Positions 1-8,283 of a DNA stretch of 64,000 nucleotides are shown here, one piece after another. The notes beneath the pieces are model-generated. The model ran no database searches and had not been told where the DNA came from. It saw only the letters and a program-made list of their open reading frames with translations. Source of the DNA: UTCFX2 sp963827155 (GTDB lineage Bacteria; Chloroflexota; Anaerolineae; Anaerolineales; UBA4823); the NCBI GenBank assembly GCA_963827155.1, contig CAWGZV010000002.1, positions 2,666,001 through 2,730,000 on the forward strand, given 5' to 3'. A program made the position numbers and the translations under genes. How positions within the stretch are numbered: the first letter of the stretch is position 1; each line of letters opens with the position of its first letter.

Positions 1-390
1 GAGGTGCTCGGTTCGAAGCCCGGCACAATTTCTGAAGAAGTCAAGGTTGCGATGGTGGGTTGGGTCTGGTCCAATCCTGAGGGGATCGGCTATCTCTCTA
101 TCCCTCTTCATCAAAAAACTCCGAGCAGAGCTCAGGATGTGGACCGGTGGCTGGAATCGATCGAGCGGCTGAGCCGTCAATTTCCAATTTCGATGCAATT
201 TGCACAAGAATCGATCCGATTCTTGTGGAATCAACGAAATGAAGATGGGTTATGGGACTTTGGCACACTCCCCAGTGCGAGCCCAAATCTGCCGCTGGCG
301 GATGACTGGCGGGAGAAGGATAAACGGATCTGCGATTGGTCCGTCAGGGTGCTTCGGGTTTTGAAACTAGCTGGGGAATATATTTCATGA
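1..390 (+). CDS. C-terminal part of an unrecognised protein (5' end outside window)
   Basis: The reading frame is open from base 1 and stops at 388-390, so this is the last ~130 residues of a gene that begins upstream. I do not recognise the family. The segment WNQRNEDGLWDFG resembles the Q-x-x-D-G-x-W type repeats of alpha/alpha-toroid proteins (prenyltransferase / terpene-cyclase-like folds), and a WVWSNPEGIGYLSI stretch precedes it. That fold assignment is inference only. The apparent GTG at base 4 is not supported as a start, since no ribosome binding site can be seen. It is followed by 167 bases of intergenic DNA. Confidence 0.5.
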   Translation, partial: EVLGSKPGTISEEVKVAMVGWVWSNPEGIGYLSIPLHQKTPSRAQDVDRWLESIERLSRQFPISMQFAQESIRFLWNQRNEDGLWDFGTLPSASPNLPLADDWREKDKRICDWSVRVLRVLKLAGEYIS

Positions 391-419
391 GCATCAATAT
401 TCATGAAGAACGATAATAA

Positions 420-469
420 CGCGAAGACGCAAAGGACGCAAAGCACCTCGATTTATAAAGTACTTCGCG
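420..469. repeat. Short direct and inverted repeats in intergenic region
   Basis: GACGCAAAG occurs twice back to back (426-434 and 435-443), and CGCGAAG (420-426) can pair with CTTCGCG (463-469). This lies in the 391-557 gap between the first gene end and the end of the zinc-finger gene. It may be a degraded dispersed repeat or a weak terminator. No function can be assigned. Confidence 0.35.
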
Positions 470-557
470 TCCTTGATTTTTTGGCAATGCGATTACAGGT
501 TACAAGATTACTTTTCATCCAGGTAGGTTAATTTCAATTCCAGGCGGGGTGCCCTTA

Positions 558-893
558 TCAGGAGGTCAAAAGGACATCATCGGGGTAGCAGTAGACCCAC
601 TCTTCACCCGGGTTAAACGATTGGATGATCGAATGACCAGTGAGGTGATAGTGGTTAGAGGCGTGGTGGTTTGGGGATGAATCGCAGCAGCCAACATGCC
701 CGCAGGTGAGGCAGATGCGCAAGTTCAGCCATTCCCCTCCCATTTTCAGGCAATCCTCACAGCCAGGGGCGCTGGCTTCGACATTGGCGATCTGACCCGT
801 ATGCGAGCAAATCGAAGGGTCAAGCTCACCTCTTTCGATCAATGCATAAATCCGATCACTGGCGTGCACATGTTTGGTCGAGTTGGTAATCAT
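558..893 (-). CDS. UBP-type zinc-finger domain protein
   Basis: A 111-residue protein that is essentially a single UBP-type (ZnF-UBP) zinc finger. It has CSHTGQ, then C-E-D-C, then ICLTCGHVGCCDSSPNHHASNHYHLTGHSII, with the Cys and His spacing typical of the family. In eukaryotes this fold binds ubiquitin C-termini. Stand-alone bacterial versions exist, but their ligand is unknown to me. The ATG at 893 is chosen because AAGGAG lies about 7 bases upstream. A longer in-frame extension to 1226 would run antisense through the uridine kinase gene and is not credible. The gene is divergent from the uridine kinase gene with an 84-base intergenic region. Confidence 0.8.
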   Translation of the reverse strand: MITNSTKHVHASDRIYALIERGELDPSICSHTGQIANVEASAPGCEDCLKMGGEWLNLRICLTCGHVGCCDSSPNHHASNHYHLTGHSIIQSFNPGEEWVYCYPDDVLLTS

Positions 894-977
894 GGAATTT
901 CTCCTTGGCAAGAAGTTGCGGCGATTATACGCCCACTTGGTCAGGTGTGATTGAGCGCCATCAATTATAATGTACGC

Positions 978-1630
978 ATGCCCATCCGCAGCACCCCACT
1001 CGTCATCGGAATCGCTGGCGGGAGCGGTTCTGGGAAGACCACGCTGGCGCACCTGGTTTTGCAGCGGGTTGGTCCAGACCGGATCGCGTATCTGCCGCAT
1101 GACGCCTATTACAAGGATCTCAGCTCGCTCCCGACCAATCAGCGAATTACAATCAATTTCGACCACCCCGATTCGCTCGATACCACGCTGTTGACCCAGC
1201 ACGTCCAACAGCTCAAGGACAATCAACCGGTCGATATGCCGGTTTATGATTTTAAAATCATACCCGAACGGATAAAACGATCCGGGTTGAGCCGAGACCG
1301 GTGATCATGGTAGAAGGGATCTTGATTCTGAGCGACCCAGAACTGCGAAAGCTGCTGGATGTGAAGATTTTCGTGGATACCGATTCGGATATCCGATTTA
1401 TCCGAAGGCTGGAACGAGATATCCAAGAGCGCGGTCGAACGACAGAAATCGTGGTAAAACAGTATCTTTCGACTGTGCGACCGATGCACATGGAGTTTGT
1501 TGAACCATCCAAGCGTTATGCCGACGTGATCGTGCCGGAGGGCGGATTGAACGCGGTTGCGATGGAAATGGTAGCGGCACGGCTGGAAGCACTGCTCTCG
1601 GTAGAGACTTCCAATCAACCTATTCCCTGA
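978..1630 (+). CDS. udk: Uridine kinase, with one frameshift
   Basis: Phosphorylates uridine and cytidine in pyrimidine salvage. The P-loop GIAGGSGSGKTT, the DHPDSLDT segment and VPVYDFK-type region are present, then the frame breaks. Adding one A to the AAAA run at 1254-1257 restores the canonical continuation N-H-T-R-T-D-K-T-I-R-V-E-P-R-P-V-I-M-V-E-G into the second reading frame (about 1301-1630). The gene is therefore one intact-looking kinase of ~217 residues with a one-base deletion, probably a sequencing error. The ATG at 978 is preceded by TATAAT at 966-971 and no ribosome binding site, which would fit a leaderless transcript. Cyclophilin follows after 11 bases. Confidence 0.85.
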
Positions 1631-1641
1631 AAGGATTTGAA

Positions 1642-2160
1642 ATGCAACCCAAGCCAAAACAATGGTCGAAGCCCCCGGAGATGGTGCTCGATCCCAAGAA
1701 GCATTATTCCGCCGTCTTTCACTGCGAAAAAGGGGACATTACGGTGAAGCTTTTCGCCGAGAAAACGCCGAAGACCGTAAACAATTTTGTCTTTCTGGCA
1801 CGCGAAGGTTTTTACGATGGTACGGTCTTTCATCGAGTGATCGCAGATTTCATGGCACAAGGCGGCGACCCGACCGGCAGCGGAAGCGGCGGACCCGGGT
1901 ATCGATTTGGGGACGAGTTTCATCCCTCTTTAAAACACGATAAACCCGGGATTCTCTCGATGGCAAACGCCGGACCCAACACGAACGGTTCACAGTTCTT
2001 TATCACCCATGTCCCTACGCCATGGCTGGACGGCAAGCACAGCGTCTTTGGGGAGGTGACAGATGGGATGAATGTACTGCTTTCCATCCCGCCACGCGAT
2101 CCGCAGAAAAGGGGCGCTGCAGCAGTCACGCTCAATTCTGTGACCATCCTCGAAGAATAA
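1642..2160 (+). CDS. ppiA: Peptidyl-prolyl cis-trans isomerase, cyclophilin type
   Basis: A 172-residue cytoplasmic cyclophilin that catalyses proline cis-trans isomerisation during protein folding. The core motifs are all present: FHRVIADFMAQGGDPTGSG, GYRFGDEF, ILSMANAGPNTNGSQFFITHV, PWLDGKHSVFGEV. The catalytic-site Arg and Phe are in FHRVI, with Gln and Phe in GSQFF. There is no signal peptide. AAAGGA lies about 7 bases before the ATG. It probably shares an operon with the preceding uridine kinase and the following VTT membrane protein, which starts 11 bases downstream. Assignment to the family is firm; the ppiA symbol is by similarity of type only. Confidence 0.92.
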   Translation: MQPKPKQWSKPPEMVLDPKKHYSAVFHCEKGDITVKLFAEKTPKTVNNFVFLAREGFYDGTVFHRVIADFMAQGGDPTGSGSGGPGYRFGDEFHPSLKHDKPGILSMANAGPNTNGSQFFITHVPTPWLDGKHSVFGEVTDGMNVLLSIPPRDPQKRGAAAVTLNSVTILEE

Positions 2161-2170
2161 CGCAAAACCA

Positions 2171-2722
2171 ATGGGCGCCGTTTGGCGCATGCGGATCCTG
2201 CGCCTGCTTTCATTGGTATTTGTAATCGGGGTGGTCGTTTTGATTTTCATCTTTCGGGATGAAGTGCGGCATCTCGCCCGATACGGCTATCCAGGCCTTT
2301 TTTTGGTGACGATGATCTCCAACGCAACGGTGTTTATCCCGGTGCCTGGGGTCATGGTGGTATTTGCATTGGGGGCGGTACTCAATCCACTGATCACGGC
2401 GCTGGTTGCAGGACTTGGGGCTGCAACGGGCGAACTTTTTGGATATCTGCTCGGGTTCAGCGGAACAGGGATAGCCGAACGGTCTACGCGCTACCAGCAG
2501 GTTTACACCTGGATGTCGGAGCACCAAAAATTCAGCGATCTCGCGGTGCTCGTGCTTGCGGCGATACCCAATCCTTTTTTCGACCTGGCGGGGATCGCGG
2601 CAGGGACTCTGAAGATCCCGGTCTTGAGGTTCTGGTTTTTTTGTGCGATAGGGAGCATTTTGAAGATGCTTTTCTTTGCGTACGCCGGCAGCACCTCGCT
2701 GCGGCTGATTTTTGGACCGTAG
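2171..2722 (+). CDS. VTT-domain (DedA/SNARE-associated family) membrane protein
   Basis: A 183-residue polytopic membrane protein with an N-terminal TM helix (about residues 10-28) and further hydrophobic segments. The G-Y-P-G-L-F-L-V region is followed by a family-typical FIPVPG and a C-terminal AIPNPFFDLAGIAAGTLK stretch. These match the VTT domain found in DedA and YqaA proteins, some of which are phospholipid flippases or have roles in membrane potential. The substrate cannot be read from sequence. The gene is 11 bases behind the cyclophilin and is followed by a repeat block rather than another co-directional gene. Confidence 0.8.
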   Translation: MGAVWRMRILRLLSLVFVIGVVVLIFIFRDEVRHLARYGYPGLFLVTMISNATVFIPVPGVMVVFALGAVLNPLITALVAGLGAATGELFGYLLGFSGTGIAERSTRYQQVYTWMSEHQKFSDLAVLVLAAIPNPFFDLAGIAAGTLKIPVLRFWFFCAIGSILKMLFFAYAGSTSLRLIFGP

Positions 2723-2757
2723 AGGGTGAGGGCGAGGTGAAGAGGCTGGAGGGACCA

Positions 2758-3056
2758 GATTGCTTCGCGAAGGACGCTCGCAATGACAGGTGGTGAGGTT
2801 GGTTAGGGACGGATGGTTGCGACGGTGGAGAATGGCGAGATTGCTTCGCAAAGAGCGCTCGCAATGACATTGAGGATCGGGTCGCACAGGGCGTCCGCGA
2901 CGGCAGGGAAGTGCGAGATTGCTTCGCGAAGGACGCTCGCAATGACATTGGAGGTGAGGATCGCGAAAGACGCTCGTAATGACAGGTGGTGAGAGATTGC
3001 TTCGCACATGACGCTCGCAATGACATTGAGGATCGCAAAGGACGCTCATAATGACA
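2758..3056. repeat. Cluster of about seven degenerate 31-base dispersed repeats
   Basis: The motif GATTGCTTCGCGAAGGACG followed by CTCGCAATGACA recurs at about 2758-2788, 2839-2869, 2917-2947 and 2995-3025. Shortened variants built on GGATCGCAAAGGACGCTC and AATGACA occur at about 2872-2905, 2957-2984 and 3028-3056. Spacers are short and variable (roughly 3-50 bases), so this is not a CRISPR array. The motif belongs to a kind of interspersed repeat common in intergenic DNA of many bacteria. It fills the 2723-3097 gap between the VTT gene and the peptidase. Apparent open frames on the minus strand through it are products of the repeat. Confidence 0.85.
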
Positions 3057-3097
3057 GGAAGACGACGCATATCTGAAAGAAGGAGGAGCTAATCAGT

Positions 3098-4456
3098 ATG
3101 ACAGATTTTTCAGCGTATGAAACATTTCTGGATGCACAGCTCGATGCGAGCATCGCAGAGTTGAGCAAGCTGGTTGCACAGCCGAGCGTAGGCGCCCAGA
3201 ATTGGGGACTGGAGGCGTGCGCGGGAATTGTCGCCGAGATGCTGGAGACGCGCGGCTTCAGGGTGGAGACATTCTCCACAGGCGGCGCACCGGTAGTCTA
3301 CGCGGAACGGAAAGGCCGCGGCGAAAAGACTTTCCTGATCTACAACCATTACGATGTTCAACCTGCGGAACCGTTGGAGCTGTGGGATAGCCCTCCATTT
3401 GAACCAAGCCTGCGGGACGGCAAGCTTTATGGACGGGGAGTGAGCGACGACAAAGGTCAATTTGCGGCGCGACTATTGGCGATCGACGCTCTGCTGGCGG
3501 TGGATGATGAGCTCCCATGCACGATCAAGTTTGTGATCGAGGGGGAAGAAGAGACCAGCTCTACCCATTTGCACGACTTTATTCTCAAAAATAAACATCG
3601 ATTGCAGGCAGATGCCTGTCTGTGGGAGTTTGGAGGCGTGGACAACCGAGAAATTCCGATGCAGTACCTTGGGCTGCGAGGGATATGCTATGTTGAGCTA
3701 TCGGTAGAAACCGCCAAAACGGACTGCCATTCAGGCGTGGGCGGATCGATCTTTCCCAACGCGGCGTGGCGATTAGTCTGGGCGCTGGGAACTTTAAAGG
3801 GACCCGATGAGCGAATCCGGCTGCCAGGTTTTTACGATCGAATCCTACCGCCAAGCCCACGCGACATCGAACTGATGGAAGCGCTGCCGGAAGTGGCGCA
3901 CGAATATCACGAGCAATACGGTGTAGAACATTTTTTGAAAGGATTAACCGAAGGCGTGGAGCTGCGGGTTGCAGAGGTATTCGAGCCGACCTGCACGATC
4001 TGCGGGCTTAGCTCGGGATATCAGGGGCCAGGGTCTAAGACGGTGCTGCCGGCACAGGCTTCTGCGAAGGTGGATTTCCGGCTGGTGCCAGACCAGCGAC
4101 CCGAAGAGGTGCTCGAAATGCTGCGCAAACACCTCGATGCGGAGGGATTTTCGGATGTTTCGATCACCTATTTAGGTGGGGAATCGCCAGCGCGGACAGA
4201 AATCGATCACCCGATCGTTGATTTGGTGGTGCGCACAGCCGAACCGGTTTATGGGCAAAAGATGCAGATCGTGCCCATGGTGGGCGGTTCAGGACCAAAT
4301 CATCCATTCATCCATATCTTGAACCTGCCTGTGGTCACAGGCGGCGCGGGCTACCCAGGCACACTGGCTCATGCCCCAAACGAAAACCTGCGCATCGACC
4401 TTTACCTGAAACACGCCAGACATGTCGTCCGAATTTTGAAGGAATTTGGGGGTTAA
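3098..4456 (+). CDS. M20 family metallopeptidase (dipeptidase)
   Basis: A 452-residue cytoplasmic zinc peptidase of the M20 group (carnosinase/ArgE/DapE relatives), usually acting on dipeptides. Metal-site motifs are visible: NHYDVQP (His84, Asp86), GVSDDKG (Asp118 as bridging ligand) and EGEEE (catalytic Glu at about 151 plus a ligand at 152). The dimerisation domain follows, with the DCHSGVGG segment (about 210-217). The last ligand His is in the TLAHAPNE motif. AAGGAGGAG stands about 9 bases before the ATG. The gene is monocistronic, bounded upstream by repeats and downstream by a hairpin shared with the convergent response regulator gene. Confidence 0.9.
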   Translation: MTDFSAYETFLDAQLDASIAELSKLVAQPSVGAQNWGLEACAGIVAEMLETRGFRVETFSTGGAPVVYAERKGRGEKTFLIYNHYDVQPAEPLELWDSPPFEPSLRDGKLYGRGVSDDKGQFAARLLAIDALLAVDDELPCTIKFVIEGEEETSSTHLHDFILKNKHRLQADACLWEFGGVDNREIPMQYLGLRGICYVELSVETAKTDCHSGVGGSIFPNAAWRLVWALGTLKGPDERIRLPGFYDRILPPSPRDIELMEALPEVAHEYHEQYGVEHFLKGLTEGVELRVAEVFEPTCTICGLSSGYQGPGSKTVLPAQASAKVDFRLVPDQRPEEVLEMLRKHLDAEGFSDVSITYLGGESPARTEIDHPIVDLVVRTAEPVYGQKMQIVPMVGGSGPNHPFIHILNLPVVTGGAGYPGTLAHAPNENLRIDLYLKHARHVVRILKEFGG

Positions 4457-4468
4457 TCGGCGCCTAGA

Positions 4469-4504
4469 CGGCAGGGTTGGCCTAAGTTTATTCCGACCCT
4501 GCCG
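4469..4504. terminator. Bidirectional hairpin between convergent genes
   Basis: CGGCAGGGTTGG (4469-4480) pairs with CCGACCCTGCCG (4493-4504): twelve pairs with one G-T wobble and a 12-base loop. It lies exactly between the stop of the M20 peptidase and the stop of the response regulator. There is no U-run, so it may be a weak or Rho-assisted terminator. Confidence 0.6.
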
Positions 4505-4512
4505 AATTGAAA

Positions 4513-5157
4513 TCAGATCAAACCCATCTGGGTGGCTTTGCTCACTGCCTCGGCACGATTTGAAGCCAACAGCTTTTCCAATATATGCCTGACGTGGGTC
4601 TTAACGGTGTTTTCAGAGATAAATAATTCGTTCGCAATTTGAGTCGTGGTCTTGCCCTGGGCGAGACAAGCGAGCACTTCCATTTCCCGAGCGCTGAGGT
4701 CCAAATCGGTCGGGCGGCTCTGTTCGCCGCTCACGGCGGCATCCAACACCTGGCGGGTCACCTGCGGCGAGAGCACGGAAAGCCCTTGATGGACCAGCAA
4801 AATCGCCCGGCGAAGCTCATCGGGCTCAGCATTCTTCAGGAGGTAGCCATCGGCTCCAGCAGTGATGGCTCCCAACAGGTCTGCTTCACTCTTGGAAATC
4901 GTGAGCATGAGCACCCGACATCGATCCGCAGGAGGCTGGTCCTTCAGAATGCGGACGACCTCAACACCACTCATCCCAGGCATGTTGACATCTAACAGCA
5001 TCACATCCGGTTTATGGCGGCGGACAATATCCAGCGCCCCCTGCCCATCACCGGCTTCAGCGACTACCTGAAACTCTGTCATCTCCCCCAGCAGGCTGAT
5101 CAGACCAGCGCGAAATAATGCGTGGTCATCGACGACCGCCAGGCGAATTTTGGTCAT
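4513..5157 (-). CDS. NarL/FixJ-family response regulator
   Basis: A 214-residue two-component transcription factor. The receiver domain (about 1-120) has the acidic pair VVDDH, phospho-acceptor Asp56 in MLLDVNMPG, and Lys108 in GYLLKNAEP. The C-terminal LuxR-type helix-turn-helix (about 150-214) reads LSAREMEVLACLAQGKTTTQIANELFISENTVKTH. Its start overlaps the end of the sensor kinase gene by four bases (ATGA), so the two are co-translated and form a cognate pair. Targets are unknown. The neighbouring cupredoxin and cytochrome c genes are plausible but unproven members of the regulon. Confidence 0.92.
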   Translation of the reverse strand: MTKIRLAVVDDHALFRAGLISLLGEMTEFQVVAEAGDGQGALDIVRRHKPDVMLLDVNMPGMSGVEVVRILKDQPPADRCRVLMLTISKSEADLLGAITAGADGYLLKNAEPDELRRAILLVHQGLSVLSPQVTRQVLDAAVSGEQSRPTDLDLSAREMEVLACLAQGKTTTQIANELFISENTVKTHVRHILEKLLASNRAEAVSKATQMGLI

Positions 5158-7034
5158 TTAACAGTCTCCTCAAGGTTCTTAACTGGCAGGCGCAAGCGCA
5201 CTATGGTCCCTTCGTGCTGGCGGCTGACCACTTGAAAATCGGCGCCGATCAGCTCGGCGCGCTCACGCATGCTGCGCAATCCATGGCGCGATGCGTACGA
5301 AATATCTTCCGGAGAAAAACCCTGACCATCGTCCCGCACTTCAATGATCAGGTCCTCACTTGATTCCCGGCAACCGACCCACACTTGATTGGGCTGGGCG
5401 TGTTTTCGGACGTTGCTTAATGCTTCCTGCATGATGCGGATGAGCTGAGCCTGGATTTCTGGCGAGAGAACGGTTTGAAGGGTATGCGCTTCGAGATGCA
5501 CCGGTAAACCGGTGAGGTCTCCAAATTCGGCGGTTGTTTGCTCCAACCACCCATTAAGACCGCACTCGTCTGGGGAAATACGCAAGCCATCAATTGCCTG
5601 GCGCGCATCCTGATAGGCCTCATTCAAAGTTGCGTAGAACAGGTCGGCATTTTGACGGGCGCGATCGAGATCGCCGTGCGCAAGATATGCGCGGAGCTGC
5701 GAAGCCTGAAGCTTCAAGAATCCGATCGTCTGGGCTAATCCATCGTGGATCTCACGGGCAAGGCGAGCCCGCTCCTGGATCATTGATTTGAACTCGATCT
5801 CAGCCATCAAGCGAGCATTCTGGACAATCAAGGCAACCTGACCGGTAATCGTTAGAAGCAAAGCGAGCTGGCGCTGGTGGAAGCTGCGGGCACGCCGGCT
5901 GCCGACAAGGACCGCCCCAAACACTTCGCGGTCTGTCGAGAGCAGCGGAGCTGCAATTAGAGAGCGCACAAAGGGGCGCTGCTGCGCCCCAGCCTGCAGG
6001 TCTCCTGAGACCTCACCCAGCAAAACCGGCTCTGAGGAGACCATTACACCGTGAAGAATACCGTCGACGAATGGACGGATCTGGGAGGGAAACTCGGCGG
6101 TTGTCAGGTCGACTTTTGCCTGGAAAGAACCTGAGGGAGGCACAACCATTATTCCAAAATCGGCATCCAAGGAGCGGACCAAATTCTCGATGTGACCACT
6201 CAAAAGAGAGCTGAGGTCTGTGCGCTGGCGAAGGACCTGCGTCTGACGCAAGGCTGACAATTCGCGACGGCGCAATGAGATCCCTTCGAGTCCTAACGCC
6301 ATATCATCCGCGAGGGCACGCAAGTACTGATGGGTGCGCTCATCCAGGTCGTGTTCATCTGAAAGGAAGAGATTCAGGATGCCATACTCCCGTTCGCCAC
6401 GCCGGACTGGAATGCAGAGCATCCGGCGCGTGCCGCTGAATGGACCCGTTAGAAGCGGACAACTGGTGGGATAAACGGGTGTATTGACAATTTCGCACTG
6501 CCGACAGCGCTCGCGAACCTGCTGAGACGCCAGGTGTTCAATCCAGGCTTCCTGAACCGGGAAGGGCAGTTCACCCTTGCTGAGCGCCGATTGCGGCTGT
6601 CCATGTTCGTCAAGGGGAACAAACGAAGCGCCTTCGGCTCCACTAAACGCGAGGAAAAGGAACAGGATCGGCTCGATAACTTCGTTTTCATCATTCGCTT
6701 CAACGAATTTTTGACTGACCTGGAAGATCGACTCAAGACGCTGATAGGCATCTCCGACCTTCCGCTCTGCCTCAATGAGCCGATCATTTAAGGCATTGCG
6801 ATCAGCATGAAGGCGAGAAATATGGTTCGAGACCAGAAAAGCGGATCCCAAGCCGATTATCCCAAAACCCCAAAGAAGAGGCTTGACCAGCCGAGCTTGA
6901 TTTTCGAGGTTGAAGGCTGACAAAAGTAAAGCCAGCAGAATCTCCAAGAGCAGTAATCCCACAAGCGCCCACGGCAGCCAACGGGAGGAAAGAAGAGCTT
7001 TGGCGGCCTTACCTGCCTTATTCACAAGTTCCAT
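5154..7034 (-). CDS. NarX/NreB-type sensor histidine kinase with two GAF-like domains
   Basis: A 626-residue membrane kinase. It has two TM helices (about 21-40 and 52-68), a short linker and two GAF-like regions (about 100-250 and 265-410). The HisKA_3 dimerisation helix has phospho-acceptor His430 in REIHDGLAQ, and a HATPase domain carries DDGQGF and the HGLRSMRERAEL box. The first GAF-like domain holds Cys177, Cys180 and Cys192 (C-x2-C-x11-C) plus Cys207, an arrangement that could bind a metal or Fe-S cluster or form redox disulfides. It precedes and overlaps its response regulator. The signal is not known; a redox or oxygen input is inference. Confidence 0.9.
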   Translation of the reverse strand: MELVNKAGKAAKALLSSRWLPWALVGLLLLEILLALLLSAFNLENQARLVKPLLWGFGIIGLGSAFLVSNHISRLHADRNALNDRLIEAERKVGDAYQRLESIFQVSQKFVEANDENEVIEPILFLFLAFSGAEGASFVPLDEHGQPQSALSKGELPFPVQEAWIEHLASQQVRERCRQCEIVNTPVYPTSCPLLTGPFSGTRRMLCIPVRRGEREYGILNLFLSDEHDLDERTHQYLRALADDMALGLEGISLRRRELSALRQTQVLRQRTDLSSLLSGHIENLVRSLDADFGIMVVPPSGSFQAKVDLTTAEFPSQIRPFVDGILHGVMVSSEPVLLGEVSGDLQAGAQQRPFVRSLIAAPLLSTDREVFGAVLVGSRRARSFHQRQLALLLTITGQVALIVQNARLMAEIEFKSMIQERARLAREIHDGLAQTIGFLKLQASQLRAYLAHGDLDRARQNADLFYATLNEAYQDARQAIDGLRISPDECGLNGWLEQTTAEFGDLTGLPVHLEAHTLQTVLSPEIQAQLIRIMQEALSNVRKHAQPNQVWVGCRESSEDLIIEVRDDGQGFSPEDISYASRHGLRSMRERAELIGADFQVVSRQHEGTIVRLRLPVKNLEETVK

Positions 7035-7326
7035 TTTACCCTATTACAAATCCATGATTTTGGTTTCTTCACCCTGAGTTAATCCACCAACACCCTGCTT
7101 AGGATCCGGTTTGGGAACCTGACGATCTGCCCAAATCACCCTTTCGTACGGAGGGAATCACCATTAATCGGCATTATCAGGAACCGCAGTTGGGTTTATA
7201 AGAAGAGGAATGGCGTGAAAAACCAGGCAGCGGTCTTTGAATCCGGATCGATACCGGGTTTATTTAAGATTAAGCATCACAGCCTGGAAACAGTCTATTC
7301 GATGAGAAACCGGAGGAAACAAGCTT
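7035..7326. other. Divergent intergenic region, no gene seen
   Basis: About 290 bases between the kinase gene (minus) and the cupredoxin gene (plus). I find no convincing ORF, RNA or repeat. Any promoter for the two-component pair and for the cupredoxin gene must lie here, but no strong -35/-10 pair stands out. Confidence 0.5.
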
Positions 7327-7731
7327 TTGGGACGATCTCGTTTGAGCATGTTCATTTTGACCGGCATCCTTGTGCTCTTGACACTGAGCGGATGCGGACC
7401 TAAGACAACCCAACTGGATATCGAGCTGAGTGAATTTGAATTCAATCCGAATGCTTTTACGGTTAAAGCCGGAGAGCAGGTGAACCTTAATCTTAAGAAT
7501 AACGGCGCGTTAGAGCATAATTTTGTGATATTAAAAGCCGGTTACGAAGCCACCGCACCATTCGACAGGAAGAACAAAGCGATGATTTATTTCGAGCAGA
7601 AAGTGCCGGCAAATGAATCAATATCTGCATCTTTCAGGGCACCGAAAGAGGCGGGGATTTATGAGATCATCTGCTCAATACCGGGTCATCTCGAGCAGAA
7701 CATGAAGGGGACGCTGACCGTTTCAGAATAG
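7327..7731 (+). CDS. Cupredoxin-domain lipoprotein
   Basis: A 134-residue exported copper-binding protein. The N-terminus has a hydrophobic signal ending in a lipobox (LTLSGC, Cys23), so it is predicted to be membrane-anchored on the outer face. The cupredoxin fold carries the type-1 copper ligand pattern His64 (in LEHNFV), Cys116, His121 (CSIPGH) and Met126 (QNM), typical of blue electron carriers. The TTG at 7327 is favoured as start because GGAGG (7312-7316) is well spaced. An ATG at 7348 would give a shorter signal peptide. It likely passes electrons in a respiratory chain. The convergent cytochrome c lipoprotein is a possible partner. Confidence 0.85.
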   Translation: MGRSRLSMFILTGILVLLTLSGCGPKTTQLDIELSEFEFNPNAFTVKAGEQVNLNLKNNGALEHNFVILKAGYEATAPFDRKNKAMIYFEQKVPANESISASFRAPKEAGIYEIICSIPGHLEQNMKGTLTVSE

Positions 7732-7742
7732 ATAAACAGCGT

Positions 7743-7771
7743 CAGCGCAGATAATCCGACCATCTGCGCTG
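7743..7771. terminator. Hairpin between convergent genes
   Basis: CAGCGCAGAT (7743-7752) and ATCTGCGCTG (7762-7771) form a perfect ten-base stem with a nine-base loop. It lies between the ends of the cupredoxin gene and the cytochrome c gene, so it can act on both strands. There is no clear T-run. Confidence 0.65.
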
Positions 7772-7817
7772 AATTCTATGGAAGACCCAATTTATCGGCA
7801 GGGCTGAGGCGGCAGCA

Positions 7818-8261
7818 CTACTGCATCAAGGTGCGCAGGTAGACAATGACCTGCCAGATCTGCTCTTCCTTCAAAAAGGATTTCCAAGAGGGCATCGCCG
7901 ATTTGAAAGGAGCCATGCCTCCACCAGCGCTAATTCGCCAGAAGAGGTAGGCATCGCTTAATTCGGATTCACGGGCGAGGGGTTTGGGTGCAGGATTTAA
8001 CGAAGCCGCAACCGGCCCATCACCCATCCCGGTGAGGCCGTGACAGGAGGAACAATTTGCGTTATATATCTGCTTCCCGGCTTCGGCGGCGGCACTATCG
8101 TCATTAAAAGGATTTGTCTTGCCGGCAAATTCGGCCGGGGGCTCCGGTACGGCGCCGAGGTTCTGATCGGGCGCCGAGGGTGAGGTCCGCCCGCAGGCTG
8201 TCAGGACCAGCATCACCAGAAGCGATGCAGCCAAGTGTGTCCAAAGGGAGTGCTTCTCCAT
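7818..8261 (-). CDS. Class I cytochrome c lipoprotein
   Basis: A 147-residue lipoprotein with a signal sequence ending VLTAC (Cys23) and one c-type heme motif C-S-S-C-H at residues 70-74. A distal Met candidate sits in GGGMAPFKSAMPSW. The fold matches small monoheme cytochromes (cytochrome c class I, CccA or SoxX-like size) that carry electrons on the outer side of the membrane. The ATG at 8261 is chosen because the lipoprotein signal begins there. A longer in-frame extension overlaps the peroxiredoxin gene and adds no signal. It is 22 bases downstream of the peroxiredoxin gene and probably co-transcribed with it. Confidence 0.85.
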   Translation of the reverse strand: MEKHSLWTHLAASLLVMLVLTACGRTSPSAPDQNLGAVPEPPAEFAGKTNPFNDDSAAAEAGKQIYNANCSSCHGLTGMGDGPVAASLNPAPKPLARESELSDAYLFWRISAGGGMAPFKSAMPSWKSFLKEEQIWQVIVYLRTLMQ

Positions 8262-8283
8262 AAAAATCTCTTTTTCTAAGGCG

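Noticed and set aside
558..1226. 222-residue version of the zinc-finger protein
   Set aside because: The extra N-terminal half is antisense to the uridine kinase gene; a good ribosome binding site supports the ATG at 893.
2758..3056. Possible CRISPR array
   Set aside because: Units are strongly degenerate, spacers are short and uneven and there are no cas genes. It is a dispersed-repeat cluster.
2210..3070. Long minus-strand open frames through the VTT gene and repeats
   Set aside because: They are antisense to a conserved gene and encode repetitive Cys/Glu/Arg-rich text created by the repeat.
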